Source of the DNA: Undibacterium sp. CCC3.4
GTDB taxonomy: Bacteria; Pseudomonadota; Gammaproteobacteria; Burkholderiales; Burkholderiaceae_D
Direction: 5' to 3'
Length of the DNA stretch: 64,000 nt
Assembly (NCBI RefSeq): GCF_034347425.1
Contig: NZ_CP133779.1
Location: 1,426,001 to 1,490,000 of the forward strand
The notes beneath the pieces are model-generated. The model was not told the origin of the DNA, searched no databases, and saw nothing but the letters and a program-made list of their open reading frames with translations. A program made the position numbers and the translations under genes. How positions within the stretch are numbered: the stretch's first letter is position 1; each line of letters starts with the position of its first letter. This document shows, piece after piece, positions 18,520-27,321 of the stretch.

Positions 18520-19476
18520 TCAGTGTTTGCCGCCGCGAGTGGCAAACAGACTGGCCAAGATAGAGCCACCGAGTATGATGCCGATGACTAACAAAGAAAT
18601 ATTGGTCGGGATATGCATTTGTTCAACGATAAGCATCTTGATACCGACGAACATGAGTACGAAAGCCAAGCCGAATTTCAGCAAATGGAAGCGGTCTGCC
18701 ATGTCGGCCAGCAGGAAATACAAAGCGCGCAAACCCATGATGGCAAAAATATTCGAAGTGAAGACGATGAAAGGGTCGGTCGTCACCGCAAAAATAGCCG
18801 GAATCGAATCGACTGCAAAGACCACATCCGAGACTTCAATGAGCAGTAACACCAACAACAGTGGCGTGAAAAAACGCTTGCCATTGATTTTGACGCTGAA
18901 CTTTTCTTCATGAAACTCTTTGGTGAACGGTAGTAATTTTTTTGCCAGACGCAAAACCGGATTGGCTTCGAGATCAGGCTTGTGCTCGGCCGAGACCAGC
19001 ATACGAAAGCCGGTGATGACGAGGAATATACCGAACAGATACAAGACCCAAGCAAATTGCGTGACCACCCAACTGCCAGCGAGAATCATGATGATGCGCA
19101 TGACGATGGCACCGACCACGCCGTACAGCAAGACCTTACGCTGATATTGCACGGGGACAGAAAAATGGCCGAAGATCAGCAGAAACACGAATACATTGTC
19201 GATCGACAGCGATTTTTCAATCACATAACCGGTCAAAAATTCCATCGCTTTGATGCTGGCAAATTCACGGCCCACGGTTTCCGACAGATACAGCCATAAA
19301 CCGAGGTCAAACAACAAGGCCAGACTGACCCAAACCAGCGACCAAGCAGCGGCTTCGCGGATACTGACCTTGTGGGCGCGCGAGCCGCCCAGTGCCAACA
19401 CGTCGATGGCCAACATGCCGAGCACAAAGGCGATAAAAACAGCCCACATCCAGGGCTGTGCGATGGAATGCAACAT
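18520..19476 (-). CDS. TerC/Alx family integral membrane protein
   Basis: 318 residues with about eight or nine membrane helices. TerC signature stretches are present: FVLGMLAIDVLALGG, EFLTGYVIEKSLSIDNVFVFLLIFGHF, FTPLLLVLLLIEVSDVVFAVDSIPAIFAVT and FTSNIFAIMGLRALYFLL. The acidic residues in SLSIDN and DVVFAVDS are the conserved metal-site residues. TerC/Alx proteins export manganese, and some load metal onto exported enzymes; the tellurite name is historical. It starts 3 bp after the stop of the YccA-like gene and is co-transcribed with it. No yybP-ykoY riboswitch is visible upstream. Confidence 0.9.
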   Translation of the reverse strand: MLHSIAQPWMWAVFIAFVLGMLAIDVLALGGSRAHKVSIREAAAWSLVWVSLALLFDLGLWLYLSETVGREFASIKAMEFLTGYVIEKSLSIDNVFVFLLIFGHFSVPVQYQRKVLLYGVVGAIVMRIIMILAGSWVVTQFAWVLYLFGIFLVITGFRMLVSAEHKPDLEANPVLRLAKKLLPFTKEFHEEKFSVKINGKRFFTPLLLVLLLIEVSDVVFAVDSIPAIFAVTTDPFIVFTSNIFAIMGLRALYFLLADMADRFHLLKFGLAFVLMFVGIKMLIVEQMHIPTNISLLVIGIILGGSILASLFATRGGKH

Positions 19477-19479
19477 GAA

Positions 19480-20166
19480 TCAGTCTCTTTCTACGAAGCC
19501 AAGCAACTGCAGCAGGCTGGTGAACAGATTGAAAATTGTCACATACAGACTGACGGTCGCCATGATGTAATTGGTTTCGCCACCATTGATGATGTTGCTG
19601 GTTTCAAACAAAATCATACCTGACATCAGCAATACCATCACGGCCGAGATCGTCAGCGACAAGGCGGGGATTTGGAAGAAAATCGCGCCCAGACTGGCGA
19701 CCAAGGCGACGATCATACCGATCATCAAAAAGCCGCCGATAAAGCTGAAATCACGTTTGCTGATCAGCACGTAGGCCGACAAACCGAAGAAAATCAAGCC
19801 AGTCATCGCCATCGCCGTCATCACGATACCTGTACCGCCCGGCATACCCAAATAACGCGTCAGGATAGGACCGAGCGAATAGCCCATGAAACCGGTCAAG
19901 GCGAAGACGGCACCGATGCCCCAAGCGCTGTTACGCAATTTGGTGGTGGCGAACAACAGACCGAAGTAGCCGACCAAGGTCAAGATCATGCCCGGACCCG
20001 GAATCGCGAAGGCGATCGTGGCAGCGGCCGTCATGGCGGAAAATAATAAAGTGATTGATAGCAACATGTAGGTATTGCGCAAAACCTTATGGCTGGCGCT
20101 GGCGCTACTGTCGGTAAAATCAACGGTTTGCACACCCTGTGCAGGGGAACGACTGGAAATTCGCAT
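19480..20166 (-). CDS. Bax inhibitor-1/YccA family membrane protein
   Basis: 228 residues from ATG 20166, preceded by CAGGAGAA. Seven membrane helices are predicted, with LRNTYMLLSITLLFSAMTAA, GFMGYSLGPILTRYLGMPGG, GLSAYVLISKRDFSF and the closing INLFTSLLQLLGFV-type segment (here FNLFTSLLQLLGF). The BI-1 family is pH-sensitive and cation-conducting; the bacterial member YccA binds FtsH and modulates membrane protein turnover. It leads an operon with terC. Sequence upstream to 20430 is open in frame but lacks a ribosome-binding site and lies in the divergent promoter region. Confidence 0.9.
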   Translation of the reverse strand: MRISSRSPAQGVQTVDFTDSSASASHKVLRNTYMLLSITLLFSAMTAAATIAFAIPGPGMILTLVGYFGLLFATTKLRNSAWGIGAVFALTGFMGYSLGPILTRYLGMPGGTGIVMTAMAMTGLIFFGLSAYVLISKRDFSFIGGFLMIGMIVALVASLGAIFFQIPALSLTISAVMVLLMSGMILFETSNIINGGETNYIMATVSLYVTIFNLFTSLLQLLGFVERD

Positions 20167-20316
20167 GCTTTTCTCCTGAAATATTGAAGACACGGAGTCT
20201 CTATATCCGCGCTTCACCCTCTCAACAGAAGGTAGGCACAGTGTAGGAGTAAGTGGTTTGAAATAAAAGTCGAATATAATTGAATAATACTTCGTAAAAA
20301 CCGATGGGTCTCCACT

Positions 20317-21216
20317 ATGTCCGGCTTGAACTATAAGCATTTGTACTATTTCTGGATGGTTGCCAAAGCAGGTAGCATCGCTCGTGCCAGTGAGCAATTG
20401 CACCTGACCCCGCAAACCATCAGCGGTCAACTCAGCTTATTTGAAGCCGTACAAGGCGAAGCCTTGTTTCGCAAACTGGGCCGCAATCTGGAATTGACCG
20501 AAGCGGGCCGTTTAGTCCTCAGTTATGCCGAAGATATTTTTGCACTGGGTCAAGAGCTGGAAGAAGTACTGCATCACCGTCCGACCGAGCGCACGGTACA
20601 ACTGCGCGTCGGCGTCTCCGATGCCTTACCGAAAACCGTGGCCTACCAATTGCTGGAACCGGCCTTGAAGTTGCCACAAACCTTGAGAATCAACTGTCGT
20701 GAGGGTAAGTTGGAAAGCTTGCTGGCTGAATTAGGCATGCACAAACTCGATGTCGTGCTGTCTGACAGTGCCTTGCCAGCCCATGTTACCTTACGCGGTT
20801 ACAGCCACTTGCTGGCCGAATCGGGCGTGAGTTTTTTTGCCACCGCAGCCGTGCGCGGTCACGGTGACTTGGCTTTTCCACAATGCTTGGACGCTGCGCC
20901 CTTTCTGTTGCCAGGAGAAGATGCCGCTATGCGTGCGCGCCTATTGCAATGGTTTGACGAACAGGGTTTGCACCCGCGCATAGCCGGTGAATTCGATGAC
21001 AGTGCCCTTATGAGCGCTTTCGGCCAAGCCGGGGCCGGCATGTTTGCGGCCCCCAGCATGATCGCCGACATCATCATGCGCCAGTACGCGGTGGAATTGA
21101 TCGGCCAAACTGAACAGATACGCGAACAGTTTTACGCCATTTCGGTACAGCGTAAGCTGACCCATCCGGCAGTATTGGCTATCAGCAAGGCGGCACAACA
21201 AAAAAGCCATGCTTGA
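20317..21216 (+). CDS. nhaR: LysR-family regulator, NhaR-like
   Basis: 299 residues. The N-terminal winged helix-turn-helix (NYKHLYYFWMVAKAGSIARASEQLHLTPQTISGQLSLFE) is the NhaR-specific variant. The substrate-binding domain (VGVSDALPKTVAYQLLEP, FDDSALMSAFGQAGAGMFAAPS) also follows NhaR rather than OxyR or CysB. In enterobacteria NhaR senses Na+ and activates nhaA. No antiporter gene is adjacent; the divergent neighbour is the YccA-TerC operon, so the target may be there or elsewhere. The stop codon lies inside a hairpin shared with the next gene. Confidence 0.85.
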   Translation: MSGLNYKHLYYFWMVAKAGSIARASEQLHLTPQTISGQLSLFEAVQGEALFRKLGRNLELTEAGRLVLSYAEDIFALGQELEEVLHHRPTERTVQLRVGVSDALPKTVAYQLLEPALKLPQTLRINCREGKLESLLAELGMHKLDVVLSDSALPAHVTLRGYSHLLAESGVSFFATAAVRGHGDLAFPQCLDAAPFLLPGEDAAMRARLLQWFDEQGLHPRIAGEFDDSALMSAFGQAGAGMFAAPSMIADIIMRQYAVELIGQTEQIREQFYAISVQRKLTHPAVLAISKAAQQKSHA

Positions 21217-21240
21217 GAGCTAATACTCTCAGGCATGGCT
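21205..21240 (-). terminator. intrinsic terminator, main direction from the lipoprotein operon
   Basis: A 15-bp stem with one G-T pair (AGCCATGCTTGAGAG against CTCTCAGGCATGGCT) and a six-base loop, flanked by T6 on the minus strand. It terminates the lipoprotein genes and overlaps the last codons and stop of the convergent nhaR-like gene, for which it lacks a good T tract. Confidence 0.85.
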
Positions 21241-21260
21241 TGTTCTGATCCTGCAGCCGA

Positions 21261-21833
21261 TTAACGGCGGCCCAACAAAGACTTGACGGTCCTATCCATA
21301 GGCACGGCGTAATCGTAGGTACTCAAGACGATGTTATCGCCGGGGCGGATCAGTTTCAAGTTTACAAACACCAGCTTTTCACTTTCCGCATAGGTGCCGA
21401 CGATCACCGCTTGGGCGCTGTGATCTTGAGCAACTTCGCGGATTTCACGCGTCAGCAGTAATTCGCCGACATTTTGTTTCATGAACACTTTGTCACGAAA
21501 CTTCATCTCTACCATTTGATAGCCGGCGTGAGAAAATTGCCCTGAGACTTGTTCCGCAACGATACGGCCGAAAGTCGAGGATTCTTCCAGCGCGTTGATA
21601 TTGACCAAGGTTGCGACGATCAGCGGCCGGGTTTTGTCGATTTCACTGCCAGCCGCGCGAATCAAGGCCAGCGCCGCGCGTTGATTGGTCGGAATGAATT
21701 CGTTGGTTTCGGCTTCCTTCCAGCTCAGGGCGGTCGCACTGGTGGTCACCGTGCTGCCGGAGGAAAAACTACCGAGACTGCTACAGCCGGAAAATATCAG
21801 GGTGCAGGCCAACAGCGGAAGAATCTTTTTCAT
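21261..21833 (-). CDS. FlgO-family outer-membrane lipoprotein
   Basis: 190 residues. The signal peptide ends in a lipobox (LIFSGC), so the mature lipoprotein starts at a Cys at about residue 17. The body fits the FlgO domain: RPLIVATLVNINALEESSTFGRIVAEQVSGQFSHAGYQMVEMKF, LTREIREVA, AQAVIVGTYAESEKLVFVNLKLIRPGDNIVLSTYDYAVP. FlgO is an envelope lipoprotein required for flagellar stability in Vibrio, but many family members are unlinked to flagella, and no flagellar genes are in this window. Two bases separate it from the upstream lipoprotein gene. A hairpin terminates the pair. Confidence 0.8.
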   Translation of the reverse strand: MKKILPLLACTLIFSGCSSLGSFSSGSTVTTSATALSWKEAETNEFIPTNQRAALALIRAAGSEIDKTRPLIVATLVNINALEESSTFGRIVAEQVSGQFSHAGYQMVEMKFRDKVFMKQNVGELLLTREIREVAQDHSAQAVIVGTYAESEKLVFVNLKLIRPGDNIVLSTYDYAVPMDRTVKSLLGRR

Positions 21834-21835
21834 GA

Positions 21836-22507
21836 TTATTTGCTCCCTACGATTTTGAATGTGAAGTCACGGTCTTTTTTATACAGCGATGAATCGGCGT
21901 CGCTGATGTAATACGCATCGGTGCGACGTGCTACATACTGCGCATTTTTTATCAATGAGGTGGTGACGATCAATTCGTAGCGTGGCGTGCGTCCGCTGGC
22001 ATATTCCTGATTGACCCAATTGTGCCAGTCACTGGCACCGGCCACTGCCAAGCCACCAACAGCCAATGCGGCCGTTGTCGACAGTTCATGTAATGCAGCA
22101 ATACCAACGCCGATGATGGTCAGGCTGGTGAATTGACGGTTCTGATCGCGGTCATTGCGGAATTCCAGCAACTGCGTATCGATATCGACCACTTGTACCG
22201 TGCTGTCTTGAGTGCGGCGGACCGTCACTCCTTGCTCGACTAAGGAAGTGATCAACTGTTCATAAAATACCTGCGTAAACTTACTGTGCGCTGCCGGTGG
22301 CGTAACATACACCGGGGCACCGATTTTATCGGTGCCGGCTTTGATTTGCGTAGCCACATCTTTGGCGATTAACAGCCAGTGTGCAGAGGCTTGCAGTTTG
22401 TTTTGCGTGGTGGTGGGAAAGTTTCCGGTAAGCGGTGTCTCGCTGTATTGAGTGGCGCATCCCGCCAGCATCATAGCTGCAACAGCCATAGGAATTAATT
22501 TCTTCAT
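21836..22507 (-). CDS. uncharacterised lipoprotein co-transcribed with the FlgO-like gene
   Basis: 223 residues. The signal peptide has a lipobox (MMLAGC) and is followed by about 200 residues of mixed alpha/beta sequence. A hydrophobic glycine-rich stretch at about 132-160 (LTIIGVGIAALHEL, AALAVGGLAVAGA) could insert in a membrane. The sequence YEQLITSLVEQGVTVRRTQDSTVQVVDIDTQLLEFRND resembles FlgO-neighbour lipoproteins with a secretin-N-like or TolB-N-like domain, but no family is claimed. It is the first gene of a two-gene operon; the gap to the next start is two bases. Confidence 0.7.
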   Translation of the reverse strand: MKKLIPMAVAAMMLAGCATQYSETPLTGNFPTTTQNKLQASAHWLLIAKDVATQIKAGTDKIGAPVYVTPPAAHSKFTQVFYEQLITSLVEQGVTVRRTQDSTVQVVDIDTQLLEFRNDRDQNRQFTSLTIIGVGIAALHELSTTAALAVGGLAVAGASDWHNWVNQEYASGRTPRYELIVTTSLIKNAQYVARRTDAYYISDADSSLYKKDRDFTFKIVGSK

Positions 22508-22676
22508 GCGCTTACTTTCGTATTTTCAGAGTGGATGACTGATACACAACACAGGCCGGGCTGGCCGATTCTATGGCGTAGAATACAACAAGTTTTTATC
22601 ATCCAAAAAGAAATTACTTACAATCAACAGTTAAATCGGCAAGTTTTCCTAAAATCAATTATGGCATAACAAAAAA

Positions 22677-22699
22677 CGACACCGAAGTGTCGTTTTTTT
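22677..22699 (-). terminator. bidirectional intrinsic terminator after fmt
   Basis: CGACAC/GTGTCG stem with a CGAA tetraloop, flanked by A6 and T7 so it works on both strands. It follows fmt on the minus strand. Confidence 0.85.
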
Positions 22700-22713
22700 G
22701 TTTATAAGAACAT

Positions 22714-23679
22714 TTAAATTTGATTCAACAGCATGCCCGGACTGAGTTGATAACCCTGCAAAAACTCTGCCGCCGGCAAGCGTTTGCCCCCAGGTTTTTG
22801 TAACTCTGTCAATTGCAATATGCCGCTGCCGCAAGCGATGCGTATGCCCTCTTGTGCCGACGCACTCAGCACTTGTCCCGCTAAAGCGCTGCCGGTCTCG
22901 CCTGGCAGTGCGACAGCAGCCCAAATTTTAATATTGTTGCCGGCACACTGAGCGTGGGTACCGGGGAAGGGAAAGAAGGCGCGAATTTTACGTGCCAGCA
23001 CTTCGGCTGGCTGGTGGAAATCCAAAGCCGCCTCTTCTTTGCTGATTTTTGAAGCATAGCAAACGCCCTCAAGCGGCTGTGGCGTCGCCAGCAATGGTGC
23101 CTGTTTAAGTTGCTGTAACGCGCTGACGATCATGCGCGCACCGAGCGCCGCCAACTGATCGTGCAGCATACCGGTGGTGCTGTCGGCCGTAATCGGAATG
23201 GCTTGTTTGAGCAGCATGGCACCGGTATCGAGTCCCTCATCCATTTGCATGATCGTGATGCCGGTTTCGGTATCGCCGGCTTCAATGGCGCGGTGTATCG
23301 GTGCTGCGCCCCGCCAGCGCGGCAACAAGGAGCCATGAATATTGAGGCAACCGCGTGGTGCGATCGTCAGCACCGAGGCCGGTAAAATCAGGCCATACGC
23401 TGCCACCACCATGACCGCATGCTCAGTGGCGTGCAGCAACTCGTGGGCCGCTGCCGCTTCGTGCGGATACTTGCCGTCCAGCCGCAGCGAGCTGGGTTGG
23501 GCGACAGGAATTCCGTGTCGCACGGCAAATTGTTTCACCGCCGAGGCATGCAACTGCATGCCGCGGCCGGCCGGCCGGTCCGGTTGCGTGAGCACCAAGG
23601 GAATCTCAAACCCCGCCGCATGCACAGCCGCCAGTGCCGTTGCTGCAAATTCAGGCGTCCCGGCGAAAATGACTTTCAT
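22714..23679 (-). CDS. fmt: methionyl-tRNA formyltransferase
   Basis: 321 residues. It formylates initiator Met-tRNA with 10-formyltetrahydrofolate. [41 protein letters not shown] and the catalytic segment [20 protein letters not shown] (Asn, His) with [17 protein letters not shown] (Asp) are all present. The C-terminal OB-fold (about 210-321) binds tRNA. The start ATG overlaps the def stop by four bases (ATGA), the common def-fmt pairing, so formylation and its removal are co-expressed. Confidence 0.97.
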   Translation of the reverse strand: MKVIFAGTPEFAATALAAVHAAGFEIPLVLTQPDRPAGRGMQLHASAVKQFAVRHGIPVAQPSSLRLDGKYPHEAAAAHELLHATEHAVMVVAAYGLILPASVLTIAPRGCLNIHGSLLPRWRGAAPIHRAIEAGDTETGITIMQMDEGLDTGAMLLKQAIPITADSTTGMLHDQLAALGARMIVSALQQLKQAPLLATPQPLEGVCYASKISKEEAALDFHQPAEVLARKIRAFFPFPGTHAQCAGNNIKIWAAVALPGETGSALAGQVLSASAQEGIRIACGSGILQLTELQKPGGKRLPAAEFLQGYQLSPGMLLNQI

Positions 23680-24203
23680 CGACGCCCCGGCGCTTTGCGT
23701 TGCTCTTCGCGTTCTTCTTTGAGCATCTTGGTTTTGATGCGCGTGCGTTTGAGTGGTGACAGGTATTCGACGAAAACTTTGCCGAGCAAGTGATCCATTT
23801 CGTGTTGAATACAGACCGCCAGCAAACCATCGGCTTGCAATTCAAACGGCTGACCATGGGCATCAAGTGCCTTCACGCGCACTTCCGACGGTCGTTCGAC
23901 GCCGTCATACACGCCCGGCACCGACAGGCAACCTTCGTCATAGACGGAGAGCGTTGGACTGGCCCAGATGATTTCAGGGTTGATCATTACCAACAGCGCA
24001 TCATTGCTTTCTGAAATATCGATGACGACCAGTTGCTCATGGACATCAACTTGTGACGCTGCCAAGCCTACGCCTGGGGCGTCGTACATGGTTTCTGCCA
24101 TATCGGCGATGAGCTGTTGCAGCCGTTTATCAAAGACTGTTATCGGTTTAGCAATTTTATGCAGCCGAGGATCAGGGTAACGCAGGATATTTAATATAGA
24201 CAT
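23676..24203 (-). CDS. def: peptide deformylase
   Basis: 175 residues from ATG 24203 ([15 protein letters not shown], the standard N-terminus); an in-frame GTG at 24215 would add four residues. It removes the N-formyl group of nascent chains with a metal ion. The three motifs are intact: [17 protein letters not shown] and [10 protein letters not shown], with the Cys and two His metal ligands and the Glu base. It overlaps fmt and diverges from the LysM protein gene. Confidence 0.97.
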   Translation of the reverse strand: MSILNILRYPDPRLHKIAKPITVFDKRLQQLIADMAETMYDAPGVGLAASQVDVHEQLVVIDISESNDALLVMINPEIIWASPTLSVYDEGCLSVPGVYDGVERPSEVRVKALDAHGQPFELQADGLLAVCIQHEMDHLLGKVFVEYLSPLKRTRIKTKMLKEEREEQRKAPGRR

Positions 24204-24363
24204 AAGACATTTCACAACAAACCGAGTGGGCCATTGCGTGGTTTTTCTTGCTAGTTCAAGGATTTATGGGCAGAATTTGATTCAATTTGGCAATTTTTGC
24301 AAGCCTTAGCCTGCAGGTTTGCCCTATTTGCTGTCTCGCAGCATCTCGCATCGGAAAATATTC

Positions 24364-25494
24364 ATGAAAAAGTTTAGCACAATCGCCGCCATCCTCGTTG
24401 CTGGTCTTCCTTTTGCTACGCAAATTTCCACCGCTGCGCCGGCTGATGCGAGTATTGCTCGGGCGCAAACAGTGGCGCGCGGCAGTCAATGTAGCTTTTT
24501 AGTCGATGCACCAGATAAGCATGTCGTCGTTGCCGGTGACACCTTGTGGGGTATTTCCTCCACCTTTCTCAACAATGCTTGGTGTTGGCCGCAAGTGTGG
24601 GGCATGAACAAAGCCGATATTCGTAACCCTCACTGGATTTACCCAGGCCAGATCGTCTACTTTGACCGCGTCAATCAGCGTTTGCGCTTGGCCAACGGTT
24701 CTGGCAGCGGCGAGCTCGGTGGCGCACCGGTCAGTGTCAAACTCACCCCGCACTCGCGCGTGCAAGGTTTGGGCGTCAATGCCATCACCTCGATTCCCGC
24801 CTCGGTGATTGAACCCTTCCTGTCGCAGCCGGTGGTGGTGGAAAGCGAGACCTTGGCGCGCACCCCACGCATCATCGCCGCGGTCGAAGGGCGCGTCAGC
24901 TTGGCTCAAGGCGAGAAAGCTTATGTACGCGGTGAATTGGATGGCGGCACTTCATTTCAAGTGTTTCGTCCCGGCGTGGCGCTGAAAGATCCCGACACTG
25001 ACCAAGTGATCGGCTACGAAGCAGCGTTCGTCGGCACCGTCAAGCTCACGCGCACGGCCGAAGATGCTGAGGATGTCCAAAGCGATGTCCATACCTTTAC
25101 CGTGGTCAGTTCCAAAGAAGAAATGTCGGCCGGCGACCGTTTGCTGCCCGTGCCGCCTTCCCCTATCATCAGCTATGTGCCGCACCCGCCGTCTGACAAC
25201 TTGCGCGCGCGTGTGGTGAGTGTGTACGGCGGCGTGTCGGTGGCCGGGCAAAATCAAATCATCACCATCAACCGCGGCAGCGAACATGGCGTCGATCTGG
25301 GCACGGTATTGAGCTTGCATCGTCACGGTGAAACCATCAAGGATCACACCGATGATAATCGCCTCGTCAAATTACCCGATGAAGTTTATGGCAATGTCTT
25401 CATTTTCCGCGTGTTTGATCATATTTCTTATGGCTTGATCATGCAGGTGACGAATTTTGTTAAAGTAGGAGACGTCGCGGCATCGCCGCAGTAA
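24364..25494 (+). CDS. exported LysM-domain protein
   Basis: 376 residues from ATG 24364, with a signal peptide (KKFSTIAAILVAGLPFATQISTAAPA). A LysM-like domain at about 54-105 (VVVAGDTLWGISSTFLNNAWCWPQVWGMNKADIRNP) should bind peptidoglycan. The large C-terminal region (about 120-376) has a beta-rich pattern (VEGRVSLAQGEKAYVRGELD, VVSVYGGVSVAGQNQIITINRGSEHGVDLGTVL). This arrangement is common in Burkholderiales directly upstream of dprA. It diverges from def and precedes dprA by about 20 bp. The start upstream at 24319 is inside the divergent promoter and is rejected. Confidence 0.88.
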   Translation: MKKFSTIAAILVAGLPFATQISTAAPADASIARAQTVARGSQCSFLVDAPDKHVVVAGDTLWGISSTFLNNAWCWPQVWGMNKADIRNPHWIYPGQIVYFDRVNQRLRLANGSGSGELGGAPVSVKLTPHSRVQGLGVNAITSIPASVIEPFLSQPVVVESETLARTPRIIAAVEGRVSLAQGEKAYVRGELDGGTSFQVFRPGVALKDPDTDQVIGYEAAFVGTVKLTRTAEDAEDVQSDVHTFTVVSSKEEMSAGDRLLPVPPSPIISYVPHPPSDNLRARVVSVYGGVSVAGQNQIITINRGSEHGVDLGTVLSLHRHGETIKDHTDDNRLVKLPDEVYGNVFIFRVFDHISYGLIMQVTNFVKVGDVAASPQ

Positions 25495-25514
25495 GCCTAT
25501 CGAGGAGCCGGGCG

Positions 25515-26609
25515 GTGTTGCCGGATTTTTTTTTCTGGTTGAAGCTGGAACAAACGCCGGGAGTCGGCGCGGCGACTGCGCGTCAATTACTTCAAACCTT
25601 CGGCTTGCCAGCGGCGCTGTTTGAGGCCCGCTTTGAATCGCTGGAGCAAGTGGTCGGTAGCAAGCTGGCCGCGGCGCTGCAGCAAGCACCATCGCCAGCT
25701 TTGCTGGCGCTGACCGCCAGCACCGAGCGTTGGTGCGATGCTCCCGGGCACAGCATCATGAGCCTGGCCGATGCCGATTACCCGCCGGCCTTACTGGCCA
25801 TCCCCGACCCACCCTTACTACTGTATATTCAAGGCCAACGTGCCTTGCTCAGTTCTGCCGGCATTGGTGTCGTCGGCAGTCGCCATGCCAGTGTGCAAGG
25901 GCGGCGCGATGCTGAACAGTTCGCCACCGCCTTAAGCCATGCCGGCCTGACCATCACCTCCGGGCTGGCCAGCGGTATTGATGGCGCGGCCCATCAAGCA
26001 GCTTTGCGTGCCAGTGGTGCCACCATTGCCGTCGTCGGCAGCGGTGCTGATATCGTCTATCCGGCCAGCCATCGTCGTTTGGCCAGCGAGATTGCCGAGC
26101 GCGGTGCCATCGTCAGTCAATACAGCCTCGGCACGCCCCCACAGGCGGCCAATTTCCCACGCCGTAACCGGCTCATCTCCGGCTTGTCGCAAGCGATTTT
26201 GGTCATCGAAGCGGCGGCCCAGTCGGGTTCCTTGATCACGGCCAGAATGGCTCTTGAGCAAGGTCGCGATGTGTTCGCCGTGCCGGGCTCGATCCACTCG
26301 CCCTTGGCCAAGGGCTGCCATCAGTTGATTAAACAGGGGGCCAAGTTGGTCGAATCGGTGGCCGATATTTTGGAAGAATTACCGCCGCATTTCCATGCGC
26401 CGCCGGCGCGCCAACAAGCAGCGCTGCCCCTGCTCGACGCTGCCGGCGATCAACTGCTGGCCCTGCTCAGTCACCAGCCGATCAGCCTTGACGCCTTGGT
26501 CCAAGCCAGCGCGCTGAGTTTGGCCGAGCTGCATGCCCACTTGCTGGAACTGGAACTGGCCGGCATGATCGAATCCTTACCCGGCCTGCGCTTTCGTCGG
26601 CTCGCTTGA
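25515..26609 (+). CDS. dprA: DNA processing protein DprA
   Basis: 364 residues, GTG start, with GAGGAG upstream. DprA loads RecA onto incoming single-stranded DNA during natural transformation. An N-terminal helix-hairpin-helix/SAM-like region (TPGVGAATARQLLQTFG) is followed by the Rossmann domain (GIGVVGSRHASVQGRRDAEQF, TSGLASGIDGAAHQAAL, NFPRRNRLISGLS, EAAAQSGSLITARMALEQGRDVFAVPGSI). A C-terminal winged-helix domain (about 310-364) completes it. Natural competence is not otherwise indicated in this window. Neighbours smg and the topoisomerase follow in the usual order. Confidence 0.96.
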   Translation: MLPDFFFWLKLEQTPGVGAATARQLLQTFGLPAALFEARFESLEQVVGSKLAAALQQAPSPALLALTASTERWCDAPGHSIMSLADADYPPALLAIPDPPLLLYIQGQRALLSSAGIGVVGSRHASVQGRRDAEQFATALSHAGLTITSGLASGIDGAAHQAALRASGATIAVVGSGADIVYPASHRRLASEIAERGAIVSQYSLGTPPQAANFPRRNRLISGLSQAILVIEAAAQSGSLITARMALEQGRDVFAVPGSIHSPLAKGCHQLIKQGAKLVESVADILEELPPHFHAPPARQQAALPLLDAAGDQLLALLSHQPISLDALVQASALSLAELHAHLLELELAGMIESLPGLRFRRLA

Positions 26610-26686
26610 AGTGCATTTGTATTAATTGCTGACTATATTGCACCGCGGGACTTGTTGGAAACGAAGGGAGCGGATAAAGTAGGGCC

Positions 26687-27151
26687 ATGTTTGATATCCT
26701 TGTTTACCTATACGAAACCTATTACCGTCCCGATGCCTGTCCGGATACGGCGGCCTTGGTTAAAAAATTGTCTGCCGTCGGTTTTCCCGAAGATGATATT
26801 TCAGAAGCGCTGACCTGGCTCACCGGCTTGGCCATGACGGGAGCACCATCGCAGCCGCCGGCTTTGCCATCGAGCGGCTTTCGGGTGTATGCGCAAATCG
26901 AAATGTCCGCCTTGGGTACGGCTGCCGTCGGCTTCATTCAATTTCTTGAATCTGCCGGCCTCTTGACTTCCCTTCAGCGTGAAATCGTGATCGAACGGGC
27001 CTTGGCCGTCAACGAGTCACCGTTGCCGCTCGATAAACTCCGCATCATCGTGTTAATGATGCTTTGGAGCCAAGGTAGCGAGCCCGATATGCTGATGTTT
27101 GATGAATTACTGTTGTCAGATGACGACAATGAACCACGTCTTTTGCATTAA
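26687..27151 (+). CDS. smg: Smg family protein (DUF494)
   Basis: 154 residues. The start [19 protein letters not shown] and the acidic C-terminus ([19 protein letters not shown]) are typical of Smg, a conserved small protein of unknown biochemistry usually placed between dprA and a topoisomerase gene, as here. GGGAGCGG lies upstream of ATG 26687. Confidence 0.92.
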   Translation: MFDILVYLYETYYRPDACPDTAALVKKLSAVGFPEDDISEALTWLTGLAMTGAPSQPPALPSSGFRVYAQIEMSALGTAAVGFIQFLESAGLLTSLQREIVIERALAVNESPLPLDKLRIIVLMMLWSQGSEPDMLMFDELLLSDDDNEPRLLH

Positions 27152-27321
27152 TCATTTCAATATTCCAAGACTTCTGACATAAATCGCGGGCTAACAGCGT
27201 TTTTTCCGCTGTCATATCCATCGTTGCGCGCTAATTTAGGTTAGGCTTACGCTTATTTTGCGAAAAATGTTGCACGTTAGACATTATTCGTTTGCACAGA
27301 AAACCATTCGAGAACCAAGAA

